Shown here: positions 8,818 through 18,280 of the stretch, piece after piece
Layout of the letters: each line of letters begins with the position of its first letter
Numbering within the stretch: position 1 is the stretch's first letter
Assembly: GCA_937930845.1 (NCBI GenBank)
Contig: CALHBJ010000008.1
Location: forward strand, 185,132 to 249,131
Reading direction: 5' to 3'
Source: an uncultured Rhizobiaceae group bacterium
GTDB lineage: Bacteria > Pseudomonadota > Alphaproteobacteria > Rhizobiales > Rhizobiaceae
Length of the DNA: 64,000 nt
Notes under the pieces: model-generated
Databases searched by the model: none
What the model was told of the DNA's origin: nothing
What the model saw: the letters and a program-made list of their open reading frames with translations, nothing else
Program-made: the position numbers and the translations under genes

Positions 8818-9471
8818 ATGAGCATGAATTACAGTAAGAGAACTTTGATATCTCAGTTAAAGATGCTTTTTGCCGTATGTTTGGTGGCAGGATCGGCGCA
8901 ATTTAGCGCCAGTTCAGCTTCTGAAGATTCCTCCGAGATTGAAATCATATCGGAAATCGACAGCGCCGATGTTAATGAGATCGTCAAGACACCCTATGAT
9001 TTGTACCTGTCTGCCAAAGAGGCTTACACGGCTATCGCCAAGAACCCCTCAATTGTATTGATCGATGTTCGCGACCCAGCCGAGATAACCTTTGTTGGCC
9101 ATCCTGAACCCATGGATAGCAATATTCCATCGGCGCTTATTTCCAGAGATTTCGACCCCAATCGCGGCCTTTATCAAATGACGCCCAATGAGAATTTTGT
9201 GGCTGAGGTCAGCCAGTTCATGGAGCGGTCCAATTTACCCAAATCTCATCCGATCATCGTGGCTTGTCGCGAAGGCATCAGAGCTGCGGCGGCTGCAAAA
9301 CTGTTGCACCGGGCCGGCTTTGAAAATGTCTGGAACCAGATCGAGGGTTTTGAAGGCTCTATTGATTTAGATAACGGCAAGCGCAGCGACAAGGATGGCT
9401 GGGTCAATGCTGATCTGCCATTTAGGTACAAGATTAAGCCGAGCGCGGTATGGCAGCCGCTTGAGAACTGA
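8818..9471 (+). CDS. Exported rhodanese-like sulfurtransferase
   Basis: A 217-residue protein with an N-terminal hydrophobic segment (about 11-35) that looks like a signal peptide, then a rhodanese domain. Domain signs are IDVRDPAEI (about 82-90) and the active-site loop ACREGIRAA with the catalytic cysteine at residue 150. Rhodaneses carry sulfur as a persulfide; exported ones are found with c-type cytochromes and sulfur or nitrogen-oxide metabolism. The site is predicted periplasmic. It stands 105 bp upstream of the AerR-like gene, same strand. Substrate and partners are unknown. Confidence 0.85.
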   Translation: MSMNYSKRTLISQLKMLFAVCLVAGSAQFSASSASEDSSEIEIISEIDSADVNEIVKTPYDLYLSAKEAYTAIAKNPSIVLIDVRDPAEITFVGHPEPMDSNIPSALISRDFDPNRGLYQMTPNENFVAEVSQFMERSNLPKSHPIIVACREGIRAAAAAKLLHRAGFENVWNQIEGFEGSIDLDNGKRSDKDGWVNADLPFRYKIKPSAVWQPLEN

Positions 9472-9576
9472 ATTTCAGGGCGCGTATCGATCCATAATCT
9501 TTCCGTACTCTATTTAAAGCTGAAAGATTTAGACCCGCGATATGGAGATACCTGACCAACAAGGTATCGATTAGAG

Positions 9577-10341
9577 ATGAATGAAAAGATTGACCGATAT
9601 CTATATCAGCGGATCGTCCCCGATCTGCTGAACGGTCGCAAAATCTCATCCATCAATGAAAGCGAGACCCACAACACGCGGTCTGTTAACCGATCTCATA
9701 TCCAGGATTTCTCCCGTTTGGTGATGGACACTCAAACGGAACAGGCAAATGAAATCGTGCAGAACTATCTTGATGCAGGGTTTTCTGCTTGCCAGATTGT
9801 TGAGCAATTATTGTGCGAATGCGCGCATGACCTTGGCGAGAGATGGAGTTTGGATGACATTTCGATTGCTGAAGTGTCATTAGGCATGGTCGCGCTTCAC
9901 AAAGTCTTGCGGGATCTGGATGATAGCCTGTCGATGGAATTGGGCCAGAACTCGCCAGATCAATCGATACTGCTCATCACCCTGCCGCAGGACAATCATC
10001 TGTTTGGCGTTGCCGTGCTGGAAAGCTTTTTTAGAAATAGCGGCTGGCATGTTCGTGTGAAGAATGATCATTCGGCCAGTTCCATACTTGATGAAGTTTC
10101 AACGACTTACTATTCAGCCGTTGGCATCTCCGTGAGCCAAAACCGGCATATTGATTTGTGCCGAAATATGATCACCAAGATCCGCCATCGGTCCAAAAAT
10201 CAAGACTCAAAAATTCTGGTTGGGGGATTTCCCTTCACCCGAGACGACGCTTTAGGCGAAAAAGTTGGCGCTGACATTGTTGCCAATAACGCAATGGCAG
10301 CACTGCGGGCTGCAGACTCTTTTTTGTCACAGACTGCTTGA
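9577..10341 (+). CDS. Cobalamin-binding AerR/PpaA-like regulatory protein
   Basis: A 254-residue protein with an all-helical B12-binding cap (about 40-120; GERWSLDDISIAEVSLG) and a Rossmann-type cobalamin domain holding D139-N-H141-L-F-G, the DxHxxG motif in which the histidine ligates cobalt. AerR (Rhodobacter capsulatus) and PpaA (R. sphaeroides) have this layout and act with CrtJ/PpsR as light- and redox-responsive antirepressors. The next gene, 116 bp downstream on the same strand, is a PpsR/CrtJ homologue, which strongly supports the call. No MerR-type DNA-binding domain is fused, so it is not a LitR/CarH protein. No photosynthesis gene is seen in the window. Confidence 0.82.
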   Translation: MNEKIDRYLYQRIVPDLLNGRKISSINESETHNTRSVNRSHIQDFSRLVMDTQTEQANEIVQNYLDAGFSACQIVEQLLCECAHDLGERWSLDDISIAEVSLGMVALHKVLRDLDDSLSMELGQNSPDQSILLITLPQDNHLFGVAVLESFFRNSGWHVRVKNDHSASSILDEVSTTYYSAVGISVSQNRHIDLCRNMITKIRHRSKNQDSKILVGGFPFTRDDALGEKVGADIVANNAMAALRAADSFLSQTA

Positions 10342-10457
10342 TGCCCCTGGGACTTCAGGTCCAGGAATATTGAGCACCGGAATTGACTACATACTCAACT
10401 CTCATGGGGTGGGCTTTGGCCCACGGCTATCAGGCACTCGAGAAGTGGTAGGACAAA

Positions 10458-11843
10458 ATGGAAATTGTAAGCACCGACACAATCTTACCGGGCGCCGATA
10501 TCGGCTTGCTGAACAATATTTTGGGCACAGCCGCTGATATCATTTTGATAGTAGACCAGGTCGGGACGATAAAAGAGGCAAGATTTCAAGGCGAAAGCCG
10601 TTCAGTTTTTGAAGGCCTTGAATGGGAAGGCAAGAATATCCAAGACGTGGTGTCGGTGGGATGCACAAAGAAGGTCAAACGGTTGTTGCAATTGCCGACC
10701 CTTGAACAGCCGCCACGCACGCTGCAAATCAGCCATCCCAGTGCAAATGATACGGATGTGCCGGTCACCTATCGCGCCACCCAACTCAATGCACAAGGTG
10801 ATCTGGTTCTGTTTGGGCAAAGCGAAGCCAAACTGACCGAAATACAAAACCGCTTGTTCAAGTCTCAAATTACCCTTGATCGCGAAATCAGCGATATTCG
10901 GCGCAGGGATGATATCTATAGAAATATCTTCAAGAAAAGCAGGACGCCTCAACTCATTGCCGAGGTGGAAACTCTGCAAGTTGTGGACTTGAACCGAGAG
11001 GCTAAAAATCTGTTTGGCCCCAAGAGTTCTGAGGATAAAAGACCTGTCATCTTCGAATTGTTTTCCGATGACGACAAGTCAATCCTGCACAAGATATTGC
11101 TGTCCTCGGCGGACAATTCCTTGGGTGCCGTGCCAATTAAACTGGGCGATGGGTCAACCGCTGAACTTCGCACATCCTACCATCTGATGGATGGCAAAAA
11201 TCACGTGCTGTTGGAAATCTTCCACGGAGCCGATACGGCGGCACCGGTGGAGCTTCCCCAAACGAGTGGTGATGTTTCAGATCTCATCGAAGTCATGCCC
11301 GATGCCTATGTTGTGCTGGATGAGGACCGAAAAATTACGGCGGCGAATTTGTTGTTTTACAAGCTGTTCAACATTCCAGATAATCACGATCTGAAATTCC
11401 TCAATCTTGAAACATTGTTTTCCGAGTCTGAGGCGGATGCGGGAGATTTGTTCTCAGACCTGCACCGGTCTGGCGTGGCAAAGCGGGAAGCGGCTGCGGT
11501 GACGACCCTTGGTGGCGCGCAAATCATGGTTGAAATTACCGGCCACAAGTTCATTAATGATCAAACTGCCTGCCTTGGATTGTCTTTTCGCAAGATTGTC
11601 GATTTCGATCATGCTGGCGAGGCATCAGCCACAGATTCAGACTTGCCGGACCAGTGGGTTGAATCTCTTGTTCAGACGATGTCGTTGAAAGAGATCGTGC
11701 GACAAACGACGGATTCCATGGAACGTCTGTGCATAGACCAAGCGCTTAAGCTGACGGGGAACAGGCGTGCATCGGCGGCCAAACTTCTTGGTATAAGCCG
11801 TCAGAATTTATACCTGAAAATGAAGTCCTATTCGAAAACATAG
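10458..11843 (+). CDS. ppsR: PpsR/CrtJ-type PAS-domain transcriptional regulator
   Basis: A 461-residue protein with PAS-like domains (about 15-125, 150-255 and 275-380) and a C-terminal Fis-type helix-turn-helix (about 420-458; GNRRASAAKLLGISRQNLY). Cys425 in MERLCIDQAL sits at the position of the redox-active cysteine of CrtJ (Cys420). PpsR/CrtJ is an aerobic repressor that in phototrophs binds TGT-N12-ACA sites upstream of bch, crt, puc and hem genes. Here it sits beside an AerR-like protein, with hemA 7 kb downstream. No clear TGT-N12-ACA pair was found by eye in the hemA, nirK or P460 upstream regions, so the targets remain open. Confidence 0.85.
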   Translation: MEIVSTDTILPGADIGLLNNILGTAADIILIVDQVGTIKEARFQGESRSVFEGLEWEGKNIQDVVSVGCTKKVKRLLQLPTLEQPPRTLQISHPSANDTDVPVTYRATQLNAQGDLVLFGQSEAKLTEIQNRLFKSQITLDREISDIRRRDDIYRNIFKKSRTPQLIAEVETLQVVDLNREAKNLFGPKSSEDKRPVIFELFSDDDKSILHKILLSSADNSLGAVPIKLGDGSTAELRTSYHLMDGKNHVLLEIFHGADTAAPVELPQTSGDVSDLIEVMPDAYVVLDEDRKITAANLLFYKLFNIPDNHDLKFLNLETLFSESEADAGDLFSDLHRSGVAKREAAAVTTLGGAQIMVEITGHKFINDQTACLGLSFRKIVDFDHAGEASATDSDLPDQWVESLVQTMSLKEIVRQTTDSMERLCIDQALKLTGNRRASAAKLLGISRQNLYLKMKSYSKT

Positions 11844-11881
11844 TCGTTAGATCTGATCCCCAACGTCCGAGCAACCGGCTG

Positions 11882-14116
11882 CTATCGTTTAAGGCTGGCC
11901 AAAACGCGGTTTCGGTTTCTTGTCATCGATTTCAACCTGTTGTCGAAACCGGGACGCTCCCGCAGGGCTTTGAATATGGGGGATTTCTTCAACCTGCTGA
12001 GGAAAATCATGTTCCGCCGGTTGGCCTCATCCAGAACTTCAAATGCTTTGTCATAATTGCCGATGATCGAATAATATCCGGCCATGGCGCTGAACTCTTC
12101 GACGATTTTTATGTCGCTAACCGACTTTTTGTCAAAATCCCTGCCAATTCTTTCAATCAGCAATTTCGATTTCGCATCATCTTGCGAGATGAAGAGATCC
12201 AACATGAAGACGACGTCGAGTGTCTGATCAATGGGAATGGCACTTTTACGGGCTGCAACGCTGCTGCTCAGGTCCATTCTGACAAACATTTCGTAGAATT
12301 CCCGGCTTTCGCCCATCAGATAATGAACGTAGGGCGTCGTCCACGAAAAGGGGTCCTGCTTCGTCAATTCGTTTGCGGTGTTGATATCGCCTTTCAAGGC
12401 GGCAACCGTTGCCTTGAGACCGGAATTGCCAATCAGTCCTTCCAATTCATCCAACAAATCGAGATTGTTGTACAAAAGGTAGGTGTTGAACTGCAGATCA
12501 AAACTATCCTTATTCAGCTTCCTTGCTTCGTCTAAATATTTTTGTGCCTCACCATAATTGCCAATGCTCATCTCAAACCTGCCAGCATTGATGAGGGCGC
12601 TGAGATTGTCGGCACTCCAAAGCAGGTTTCGTTTGGTCAGCCGCAGGGCTTCTTTAATGTTACCAAGGGAGAATTGAACCTGAGCGATGTTTAGTACGAT
12701 GTCACTGGAAAGCGGGTTTAGAGAAAGCACTTTTTTGAAGCAGAACAGGGCCTCATACAAATCATAGGTGGTGAAGAGAACTTTTGCCTTCTTGAAATAG
12801 CCCAGGGCAAAATTGGGGTTCTTCTTCACGGCCTTGTCGTAAAGTTTTACAGCTTCATCAGCGTCGGACCGGATTTTGGCCAGATTGCCCTGGGTGATAT
12901 AGGTTTCTGGACTGTCGGGTGAAAGGCTTGATACTTTATCCGCATAAGCGCTCAGATCCCTTATGGCATCTGTCCTGCTTAAACCTGCGACACTGATCGC
13001 GCGATCAATTGCTTCGGAATAATACATATAGCCTGGGGTGAAATTAGGCTCCCTTTTCACCACTTCGGCAAACAAAGTGACGGCTTTTTTCAAATCTTCC
13101 GATTTATTGGAATCCAGTAAAACAAGGCCTTCCTGGTATTTCTGGAATGCAATTTTATCGACCAGAAATTCTGCTTCCTCGAAAGTCGAATTTCCCAGAA
13201 AATTGGCAACTGCAATAGTCACCTTCTTTGCGGTCTCTGATTCAAATATCAGTCGCGATTTATCAGGCGCACCCTGATTGAACGTTTCAGACCAGACGAC
13301 CTTGTCTTCTTTGGTCGAAACAAGATGGGCTTCCACATTATATGCGCCTGATTCAGATGTGACGATCCCATCCAAAAGGTAATCCGCGCCCAAAGCTGTG
13401 GCCAGTCCTTGAGTGGAGAGTTTGGTCTTATCAATCTGGAAGGACGACTGAGCTGATACAACACCCAGGGTTTTAATGCGTGACAATGCGTTGATGGCTT
13501 TGTGGGAGATTGCGCTACCAACCTTTTCGTCCAAATCAACCCCAGTGGTAAATGGCAAGATTGCGACTGTGTAGTTGGAATTCTTCTTTTCCGGCACAAA
13601 TACAATTTTCGGCTTTACCGGTTCGCGATCAAAAAACACATATGCACCGGCCGAAACCATGACCGCGGCAATGGGAACCGCCAGGAATACCGGTTTGAAC
13701 AGAGACCATGTTGCTGATTTCTGCGGCTCCGGGGCACCTAAAACAGGTTGATCAGAGACGACCTCAACATCATTTTCAGGCTCTGGCTCCGGCTCAGCAT
13801 CGGGGACATATTCAACAACTTCGCCGACGAATTTATAGCCCATGTTCGGGAAAGTTTTGATGAGCCGCTGGGACTTGCCATCATCATTGAGCACATTTCT
13901 GGCTGCTCGAATTCGATTGTCGATGACGCTGGGCATGACAATCCTGTCATCCCAAATTTCGCGTTGGATTTCGTCTCTGGTGACAATATTCCCGCTATTA
14001 ACAATCAGCAGTTCGATAAGCCGACATACCTGGGGCTCGACATGGGCCAGCTCGCCGTCGACGAAAAGCTCGCCTCGGTCCACGTCAAATATGAAATTTT
14101 CGAATGTATATTTCAT
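11882..14116 (-). CDS. Membrane-anchored winged-helix regulator with TolB-like and TPR domains
   Basis: A 744-residue protein. Residues about 1-100 form an OmpR/CadC-type winged helix (VEPQVCRLIELL, VIDNRIRAARNVL, MGYKFVGEV). A Pro/Glu-rich linker leads to one membrane segment (about 140-162), a TolB-N-like periplasmic domain (VAILPF, ADYLLDG), then TPR repeats over about 320-600. The DNA-binding part would face the cytoplasm and the TPR part the periplasm, as in CadC-like one-component sensors. It is convergent with ppsR (38 bp between stops). A shorter homologue without TPRs is at 29.3 kb. The signal sensed is unknown. Confidence 0.88.
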   Translation of the reverse strand: MKYTFENFIFDVDRGELFVDGELAHVEPQVCRLIELLIVNSGNIVTRDEIQREIWDDRIVMPSVIDNRIRAARNVLNDDGKSQRLIKTFPNMGYKFVGEVVEYVPDAEPEPEPENDVEVVSDQPVLGAPEPQKSATWSLFKPVFLAVPIAAVMVSAGAYVFFDREPVKPKIVFVPEKKNSNYTVAILPFTTGVDLDEKVGSAISHKAINALSRIKTLGVVSAQSSFQIDKTKLSTQGLATALGADYLLDGIVTSESGAYNVEAHLVSTKEDKVVWSETFNQGAPDKSRLIFESETAKKVTIAVANFLGNSTFEEAEFLVDKIAFQKYQEGLVLLDSNKSEDLKKAVTLFAEVVKREPNFTPGYMYYSEAIDRAISVAGLSRTDAIRDLSAYADKVSSLSPDSPETYITQGNLAKIRSDADEAVKLYDKAVKKNPNFALGYFKKAKVLFTTYDLYEALFCFKKVLSLNPLSSDIVLNIAQVQFSLGNIKEALRLTKRNLLWSADNLSALINAGRFEMSIGNYGEAQKYLDEARKLNKDSFDLQFNTYLLYNNLDLLDELEGLIGNSGLKATVAALKGDINTANELTKQDPFSWTTPYVHYLMGESREFYEMFVRMDLSSSVAARKSAIPIDQTLDVVFMLDLFISQDDAKSKLLIERIGRDFDKKSVSDIKIVEEFSAMAGYYSIIGNYDKAFEVLDEANRRNMIFLSRLKKSPIFKALRERPGFDNRLKSMTRNRNRVLASLKR

Positions 14117-14701
14117 AAAGCCGACTGAATTCTTCCACGGGGTCGTCGAAAGCCTCTATCAATGTCGCGCTCGATCTTTCTCACAAAAACCTTATAATAC
14201 GCGATTAAATAGCACACAATCTAATATTCACCACCCAATCCTCGTAAACAATATATTACGTAAAACATATTTGTCACCTCCCAAACTTAAAATTGAACCC
14301 GCAAATCCCGGCTTGTTTTCGAGGAACGCAAGCTGCGTTCAGTGATCTGCACTGGTTCAAGAAAAAAGCTTTACCCTTCCAAAATTCAGTTTTGACGGCG
14401 GCAAATGCCACCATTGGTAATGCCAGTGCGCCGTGCGTGCCAGCCCGCCCCAAGGCAAAATTAATGTCCCACCACAAAGTCGCTCGAACGCCATGGTGAA
14501 TCCAATTGATATCTGGATACTGCCGGATTTATCGGAATCCCGCCATATCAACCAGCAGGTCAAGTAAACATTAGCCGCAGGAATCTGACACACACGGTGG
14601 TTCCTGATATTATTCACCCGTTTTTTGCCGCGTCATGGGGAAGACTACTGAGCCCCGAACCCGGCCCATTGCGGACCGACCCAATTTTGTAAGGCGAAAT
14701 C
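14117..14701. other. Intergenic region, divergent promoters expected
   Basis: About 585 bp between the winged-helix regulator (leaving leftward) and the P460 gene (leaving rightward). The part at 14180-14300 is AT-rich. No gene or RNA was recognised, and no clear FNR-type TTGAT-N4-ATCAA site was seen. Confidence 0.5.
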
Positions 14702-15283
14702 ATGAGCAAGAATAATTTATTGTGTATGACAACGGCATTGGTCGCGACTGTCGCAGTTTCAATTGTGCTGGTAACCGGCCCAAGCCACAGCCAATCGGCC
14801 AGTGATGGCAATACCGTTAGTTCAACAGGTAACATCAAGCTGCCTGAAGTCGATTTCCGAAAAGAATGGACAGCGCTTGGCGCCTGGGCCGTGGCGGCGG
14901 ATGAAGGTACTGCCGGTTCCAAAGGCATTCACATGGTCTACACGCAACCTGAGACGGTTGATGCCTATCGCAAGACTGGAAAATTTCCTGACGGCGCGAT
15001 CCTGGTCAAAGAATTGCTGGGCGCAACAACCGCGGACATGACCACAGGCACTATCAGCCGGGCCGGTGATATCGAAGGCTGGTTCGTGATGGTCAAGGAT
15101 TCAACCGACAAATTCGAAAAGACCAACCAGCTCTGGGGCAAGGGTTGGGGTTGGGCTTATTTTGACGCCAAAGATCGCGTCAAAACCACCACGGTGAGTT
15201 ACGAGTCCGAATGCCTGGCATGTCATATTCCTGCCAAGGACAATGACTGGATTTATACTGAGGCATATCCCGTCCTCAAGTGA
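14702..15283 (+). CDS. Cytochrome P460-family c-type cytochrome
   Basis: A 193-residue exported haem protein: signal peptide (about 1-31, ending near SHSQ), then a P460 fold with FRKEWTALGAW, HMVYTQPETVDAYRKTG and GWGWAYF, and a C-terminal haem-attachment CLACH. Cytochromes P460 and the related c'-beta proteins oxidise hydroxylamine and/or bind NO in the periplasm. The special lysine-haem cross-link residue cannot be assigned by eye. It lies upstream of msrB, msrA and nirK, all in one direction, which fits a role with nitrogen oxides. A second paralogue is at 37.8 kb. Confidence 0.85.
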   Translation: MSKNNLLCMTTALVATVAVSIVLVTGPSHSQSASDGNTVSSTGNIKLPEVDFRKEWTALGAWAVAADEGTAGSKGIHMVYTQPETVDAYRKTGKFPDGAILVKELLGATTADMTTGTISRAGDIEGWFVMVKDSTDKFEKTNQLWGKGWGWAYFDAKDRVKTTTVSYESECLACHIPAKDNDWIYTEAYPVLK

Positions 15284-15540
15284 GTTCAATCTGCACAACA
15301 CCACGCATTGGCGGGGGCGGTTGAACTAACAACAAGCCCCCGCCCATCGGCCCTGAATTGTTGGATACGCATCAAGACCGCCAAGGCGGATAGCGGCTGT
15401 GTGACTAAAAGATCAAGTTCGCAGGATCACCCGTTCGCCACACATCAGGCAGGGATGCGCCAGGCACTGTTTCGGATCAGCCATTGTCGCGCATGGCGAC
15501 CTCACGCACACCCCTTAAACACCCAAAGAAGGAACATGCT

Positions 15541-15987
15541 GTGACCCAGTACAGGCGCTTAGAAGACACAATCAGCAAGCTTACGCCGGAGCAGTACCGA
15601 GTCACCCAGGAAAATGGGACAGAAGCGCCCGGCACCGGCGAATATCTGGATAATGACGAGCCCGGATTGTATGTGGATATCGTGTCCGGAGAGCCTCTGT
15701 TTGTATCTTCCGACAAATATGAATCCGGCTGCGGATGGCCAAGCTTTACAAAACCTGTTGCCAGAAAATTCGTCTCGGAAGTTCTGGACAAATCACACTC
15801 CATGACCCGTGTGGAGGTTCGCAGCGCCCAGGGTGACAGTCATCTGGGACATGTCTTTACAGACGGTCCAACCGATGCGGGCGGCCTGCGCTATTGCATT
15901 AACTCAGCATCATTGCGCTTTGTGCCGCAAAGCGACATGGAGGCCGAAGGTTACGGCGAATATATCAGCCAGATCGAGGTGGGCTGA
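15541..15987 (+). CDS. msrB: Peptide-methionine (R)-S-oxide reductase
   Basis: A 148-residue MsrB. It repairs the R epimer of methionine sulfoxide in proteins. Signs are [26 protein letters not shown] and the catalytic end [14 protein letters not shown]. The usual CxxC zinc sites are missing: the first position reads [12 protein letters not shown] where zinc-binding forms have a CxxC, so this is a zinc-free type. The GTG at 15541 is preferred since AAGGA lies 6-10 bp upstream; in-frame ATGs exist further up. One base separates it from msrA. No signal peptide with this start, so cytoplasmic. Confidence 0.9.
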   Translation: MTQYRRLEDTISKLTPEQYRVTQENGTEAPGTGEYLDNDEPGLYVDIVSGEPLFVSSDKYESGCGWPSFTKPVARKFVSEVLDKSHSMTRVEVRSAQGDSHLGHVFTDGPTDAGGLRYCINSASLRFVPQSDMEAEGYGEYISQIEVG

Positions 15988-15988
15988 A

Positions 15989-16540
15989 ATGGCCAGGGAA
16001 AGAGCGATATTCGCAGGTGGCTGTTTTTGGGGCGTGCAGCAACTCATTGATACACTGCCAGGAGTATTGGAAACCAGCGTTGGCTATACGGGCGGCGATG
16101 TTCCCAACGCCACCTATCGCAATCACGGCTCGCACGCCGAAGGTATCGAAATCTGGTTCGACAATGAGCAGACTTCCTACAGAAAGCTGTTGGAATTTTT
16201 CTTTCAGATACATGATCCCACGACTCCGCTTCGCCAGGGTAATGATCACGGCATGTCGTATCGTTCGGGCATTTACCCCGTTGATGAGAACCAGTTTGCC
16301 ATCGCCTTAAATACAATTGCAGATGTGGATGCCTCAGGCCTTTGGCCCGGCAAAGTCGTAACCGAGGTCAAACCGGCTGGTGCGTTCTGGAAAGCTGAAC
16401 CGGAGCATCAGGATTATCTAAAAAAATATCCGCACGGATATACCTGCCACTATGTGCGCCCCGATTGGGTTTTGCCCAAACGAGATGATGCCGATGGTGA
16501 CACGGACATGCACCGTTCAAAACCTGCGATGCAGACATAA
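15989..16540 (+). CDS. msrA: Peptide-methionine (S)-S-oxide reductase
   Basis: A 183-residue MsrA with the catalytic GGCFWG near the N-terminus, SVGYTGG, and the [14 protein letters not shown] substrate-binding region. It reduces the S epimer of methionine sulfoxide. It begins one base after msrB stops, so the two are co-translated. The pair lies between P460 and nirK; methionine oxidation by reactive nitrogen or chlorine species would fit this setting, which is inference. The C-terminal tail after VRPDWVLPK is not conserved. Confidence 0.93.
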   Translation: MARERAIFAGGCFWGVQQLIDTLPGVLETSVGYTGGDVPNATYRNHGSHAEGIEIWFDNEQTSYRKLLEFFFQIHDPTTPLRQGNDHGMSYRSGIYPVDENQFAIALNTIADVDASGLWPGKVVTEVKPAGAFWKAEPEHQDYLKKYPHGYTCHYVRPDWVLPKRDDADGDTDMHRSKPAMQT

Positions 16541-16715
16541 GAACCTGTTTAGCGGGAATAACGAATTCACCTTACAGCCTGTGTCCCAACCCTTTGGTTG
16601 CAGGCTCTGGTCCACGCGATTTGGGCCGCGCCATCATGTGGCCGGCTCAGTTACAAACCCGGTTGCCATATGAGCGTCCCCTGCTCACGTGCCAGCATAC
16701 AAAGAGGATAGCACA

Positions 16716-18266
16716 ATGGGAAAGTTCAAGATGGACACAGTATCAGTTTGCAAGCCGTTGCTGGCTGCGGTCTTTATGATTGCTGCCAGCGCCGGTGCCG
16801 CTTCGGCACAAGTGGGCGATCCGGATGCAGGCAAGAAAGTGTTTCGAACCTGTGCCGCCTGTCATTCGGTCGCTGAAAGCGGGAAGAGTGGCGTTGGACC
16901 CAATTTGAGAAGCGTATTTGGTCGAGCAGCCGGTTCCCATGAGGGCTATAAATACGGCAAGAGCCTGGCTGAAGCCAATGGCAAGGGGCTGGTTTGGGAT
17001 GAAGAGCAACTGTTTAACTGGCTCAACGGTCCCAAGGACTTTTTGAGGGCATATCTGGACGATCCAAAAGCAAAAAGCAAAATGCCGCTAAAATTGGCCA
17101 ATGAACAAAAACGGCGTGATGTCATTGCGTATCTTAAATCGCTGGGTGGCGACCAGGCGAAAGCAAGTGACGGACAGGCGGAACAGGCAAAAACAGCCGA
17201 GATGTCCCATGGCGACACCCCGTTTGATACGGCGCAAATGAAATCAGCCGATAAGTCGGATGGCACAACCAACCTTGAGCGCGTGCGTCAAAAACTCGTC
17301 AATCCTCCCTTCGTGCCCGAACACGATCAGGTCGCCAAGGGCGGCCCGAAAGTCATCGAAGTTGAATTGGTTGTTGAGGAAAAGAAATGGGTGCTCGATG
17401 GTGACGGTACGCAGATTGTTGCACTGACATTCAACGGCTCCATCCCGGCCCCTTTGATCGTTGCCCATGAGGGTGACTATGTTGAAGTGACGCTGAAGAA
17501 TCCGGCCACCAATGTGATGGAACACAATATCGATCTGCACGCGGCAACCGGCGCATTGGGCGGGGCTGGCGTTACCACCATTAGCCCCGGCGAAGAGGCG
17601 GTTTTGCGGTTTAAAGCAACGAAAACCGGCGTGTTTCTCTATCATTGCGCCCCCGAAGGCTCGATGACGCCCTACCATGTCACCCATGGAATGACCGGCG
17701 CGATTATGATTTTGCCGCGTGACGGGCTCAAGGACGATCAGGGCAAACAGCTGAAATATGATCGTGCATATTATGTTGGTGAAAATGATTTCTATGTTCC
17801 CCGCGACGAGGACGGAAATTTCAAGAAATATGAGACAGCCGGTGAAGACCTGGGCGACTGGATAACCTCCATGAAAACCCTCACACCTTCCCATGTTGTC
17901 TTTAATGGACGGGTTGGTGCATTGACCGGACAAGGCGCCATGAAAGCTAATGTGGGAGAGACGGTTTTGTTCCTCCACGTTCAGGGCAATCGTGATACGC
18001 GGCCTCATCTGATCGGTGGCCATGGCGACTATGTCTGGGAAACCGGCTCATTCGCGTCACCGCCAATGAAGGATCTGGAAACCTGGTTTGTGCGCGGCGG
18101 CTCTGCCGGTGCTGCGCTTTACACTTTTCGCCAGCCTGGTGTGTATGCCTATCTAAATCACAATCTGATTGAGGCCGTTGAACTTGGTGCGGCCGCCCAT
18201 GTGGTGGTTGAGGGCAAATGGAATGATGACCTCATGAAACAGGTTTATATCGGCCCCATTAAGTAG
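16716..18266 (+). CDS. nirK: Copper nitrite reductase with N-terminal cytochrome c domain
   Basis: A 516-residue periplasmic enzyme reducing nitrite to nitric oxide. Residues 1-32 are a signal peptide; about 33-145 form a class I cytochrome c (C46-A-A-C-H50, axial Met123 in SKMPLKL); about 205-516 form the two-cupredoxin NirK core. Copper ligands are visible: type 1 H270, C311, H321, M326; type 2 H275, H310, H482; catalytic D273 and H436. The C311-H321 loop is one residue longer than in Alcaligenes NirK. Known haem fusions are mostly C-terminal, so an N-terminal haem domain is unusual. The start at 16716 has GAGG 8 bp upstream. nirV follows after 14 bp. Confidence 0.95.
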   Translation: MGKFKMDTVSVCKPLLAAVFMIAASAGAASAQVGDPDAGKKVFRTCAACHSVAESGKSGVGPNLRSVFGRAAGSHEGYKYGKSLAEANGKGLVWDEEQLFNWLNGPKDFLRAYLDDPKAKSKMPLKLANEQKRRDVIAYLKSLGGDQAKASDGQAEQAKTAEMSHGDTPFDTAQMKSADKSDGTTNLERVRQKLVNPPFVPEHDQVAKGGPKVIEVELVVEEKKWVLDGDGTQIVALTFNGSIPAPLIVAHEGDYVEVTLKNPATNVMEHNIDLHAATGALGGAGVTTISPGEEAVLRFKATKTGVFLYHCAPEGSMTPYHVTHGMTGAIMILPRDGLKDDQGKQLKYDRAYYVGENDFYVPRDEDGNFKKYETAGEDLGDWITSMKTLTPSHVVFNGRVGALTGQGAMKANVGETVLFLHVQGNRDTRPHLIGGHGDYVWETGSFASPPMKDLETWFVRGGSAGAALYTFRQPGVYAYLNHNLIEAVELGAAAHVVVEGKWNDDLMKQVYIGPIK

Positions 18267-18280
18267 GACTGGAATTTCCC

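Noticed and set aside
9577-10341. LitR/CarH-type light sensor
   Set aside because: No MerR DNA-binding domain is present; the neighbour PpsR points to AerR/PpaA instead.
16541-16715. FNR/NnrR box upstream of nirK
   Set aside because: No TTGAT-N4-ATCAA or close variant was found in the spacer by eye.
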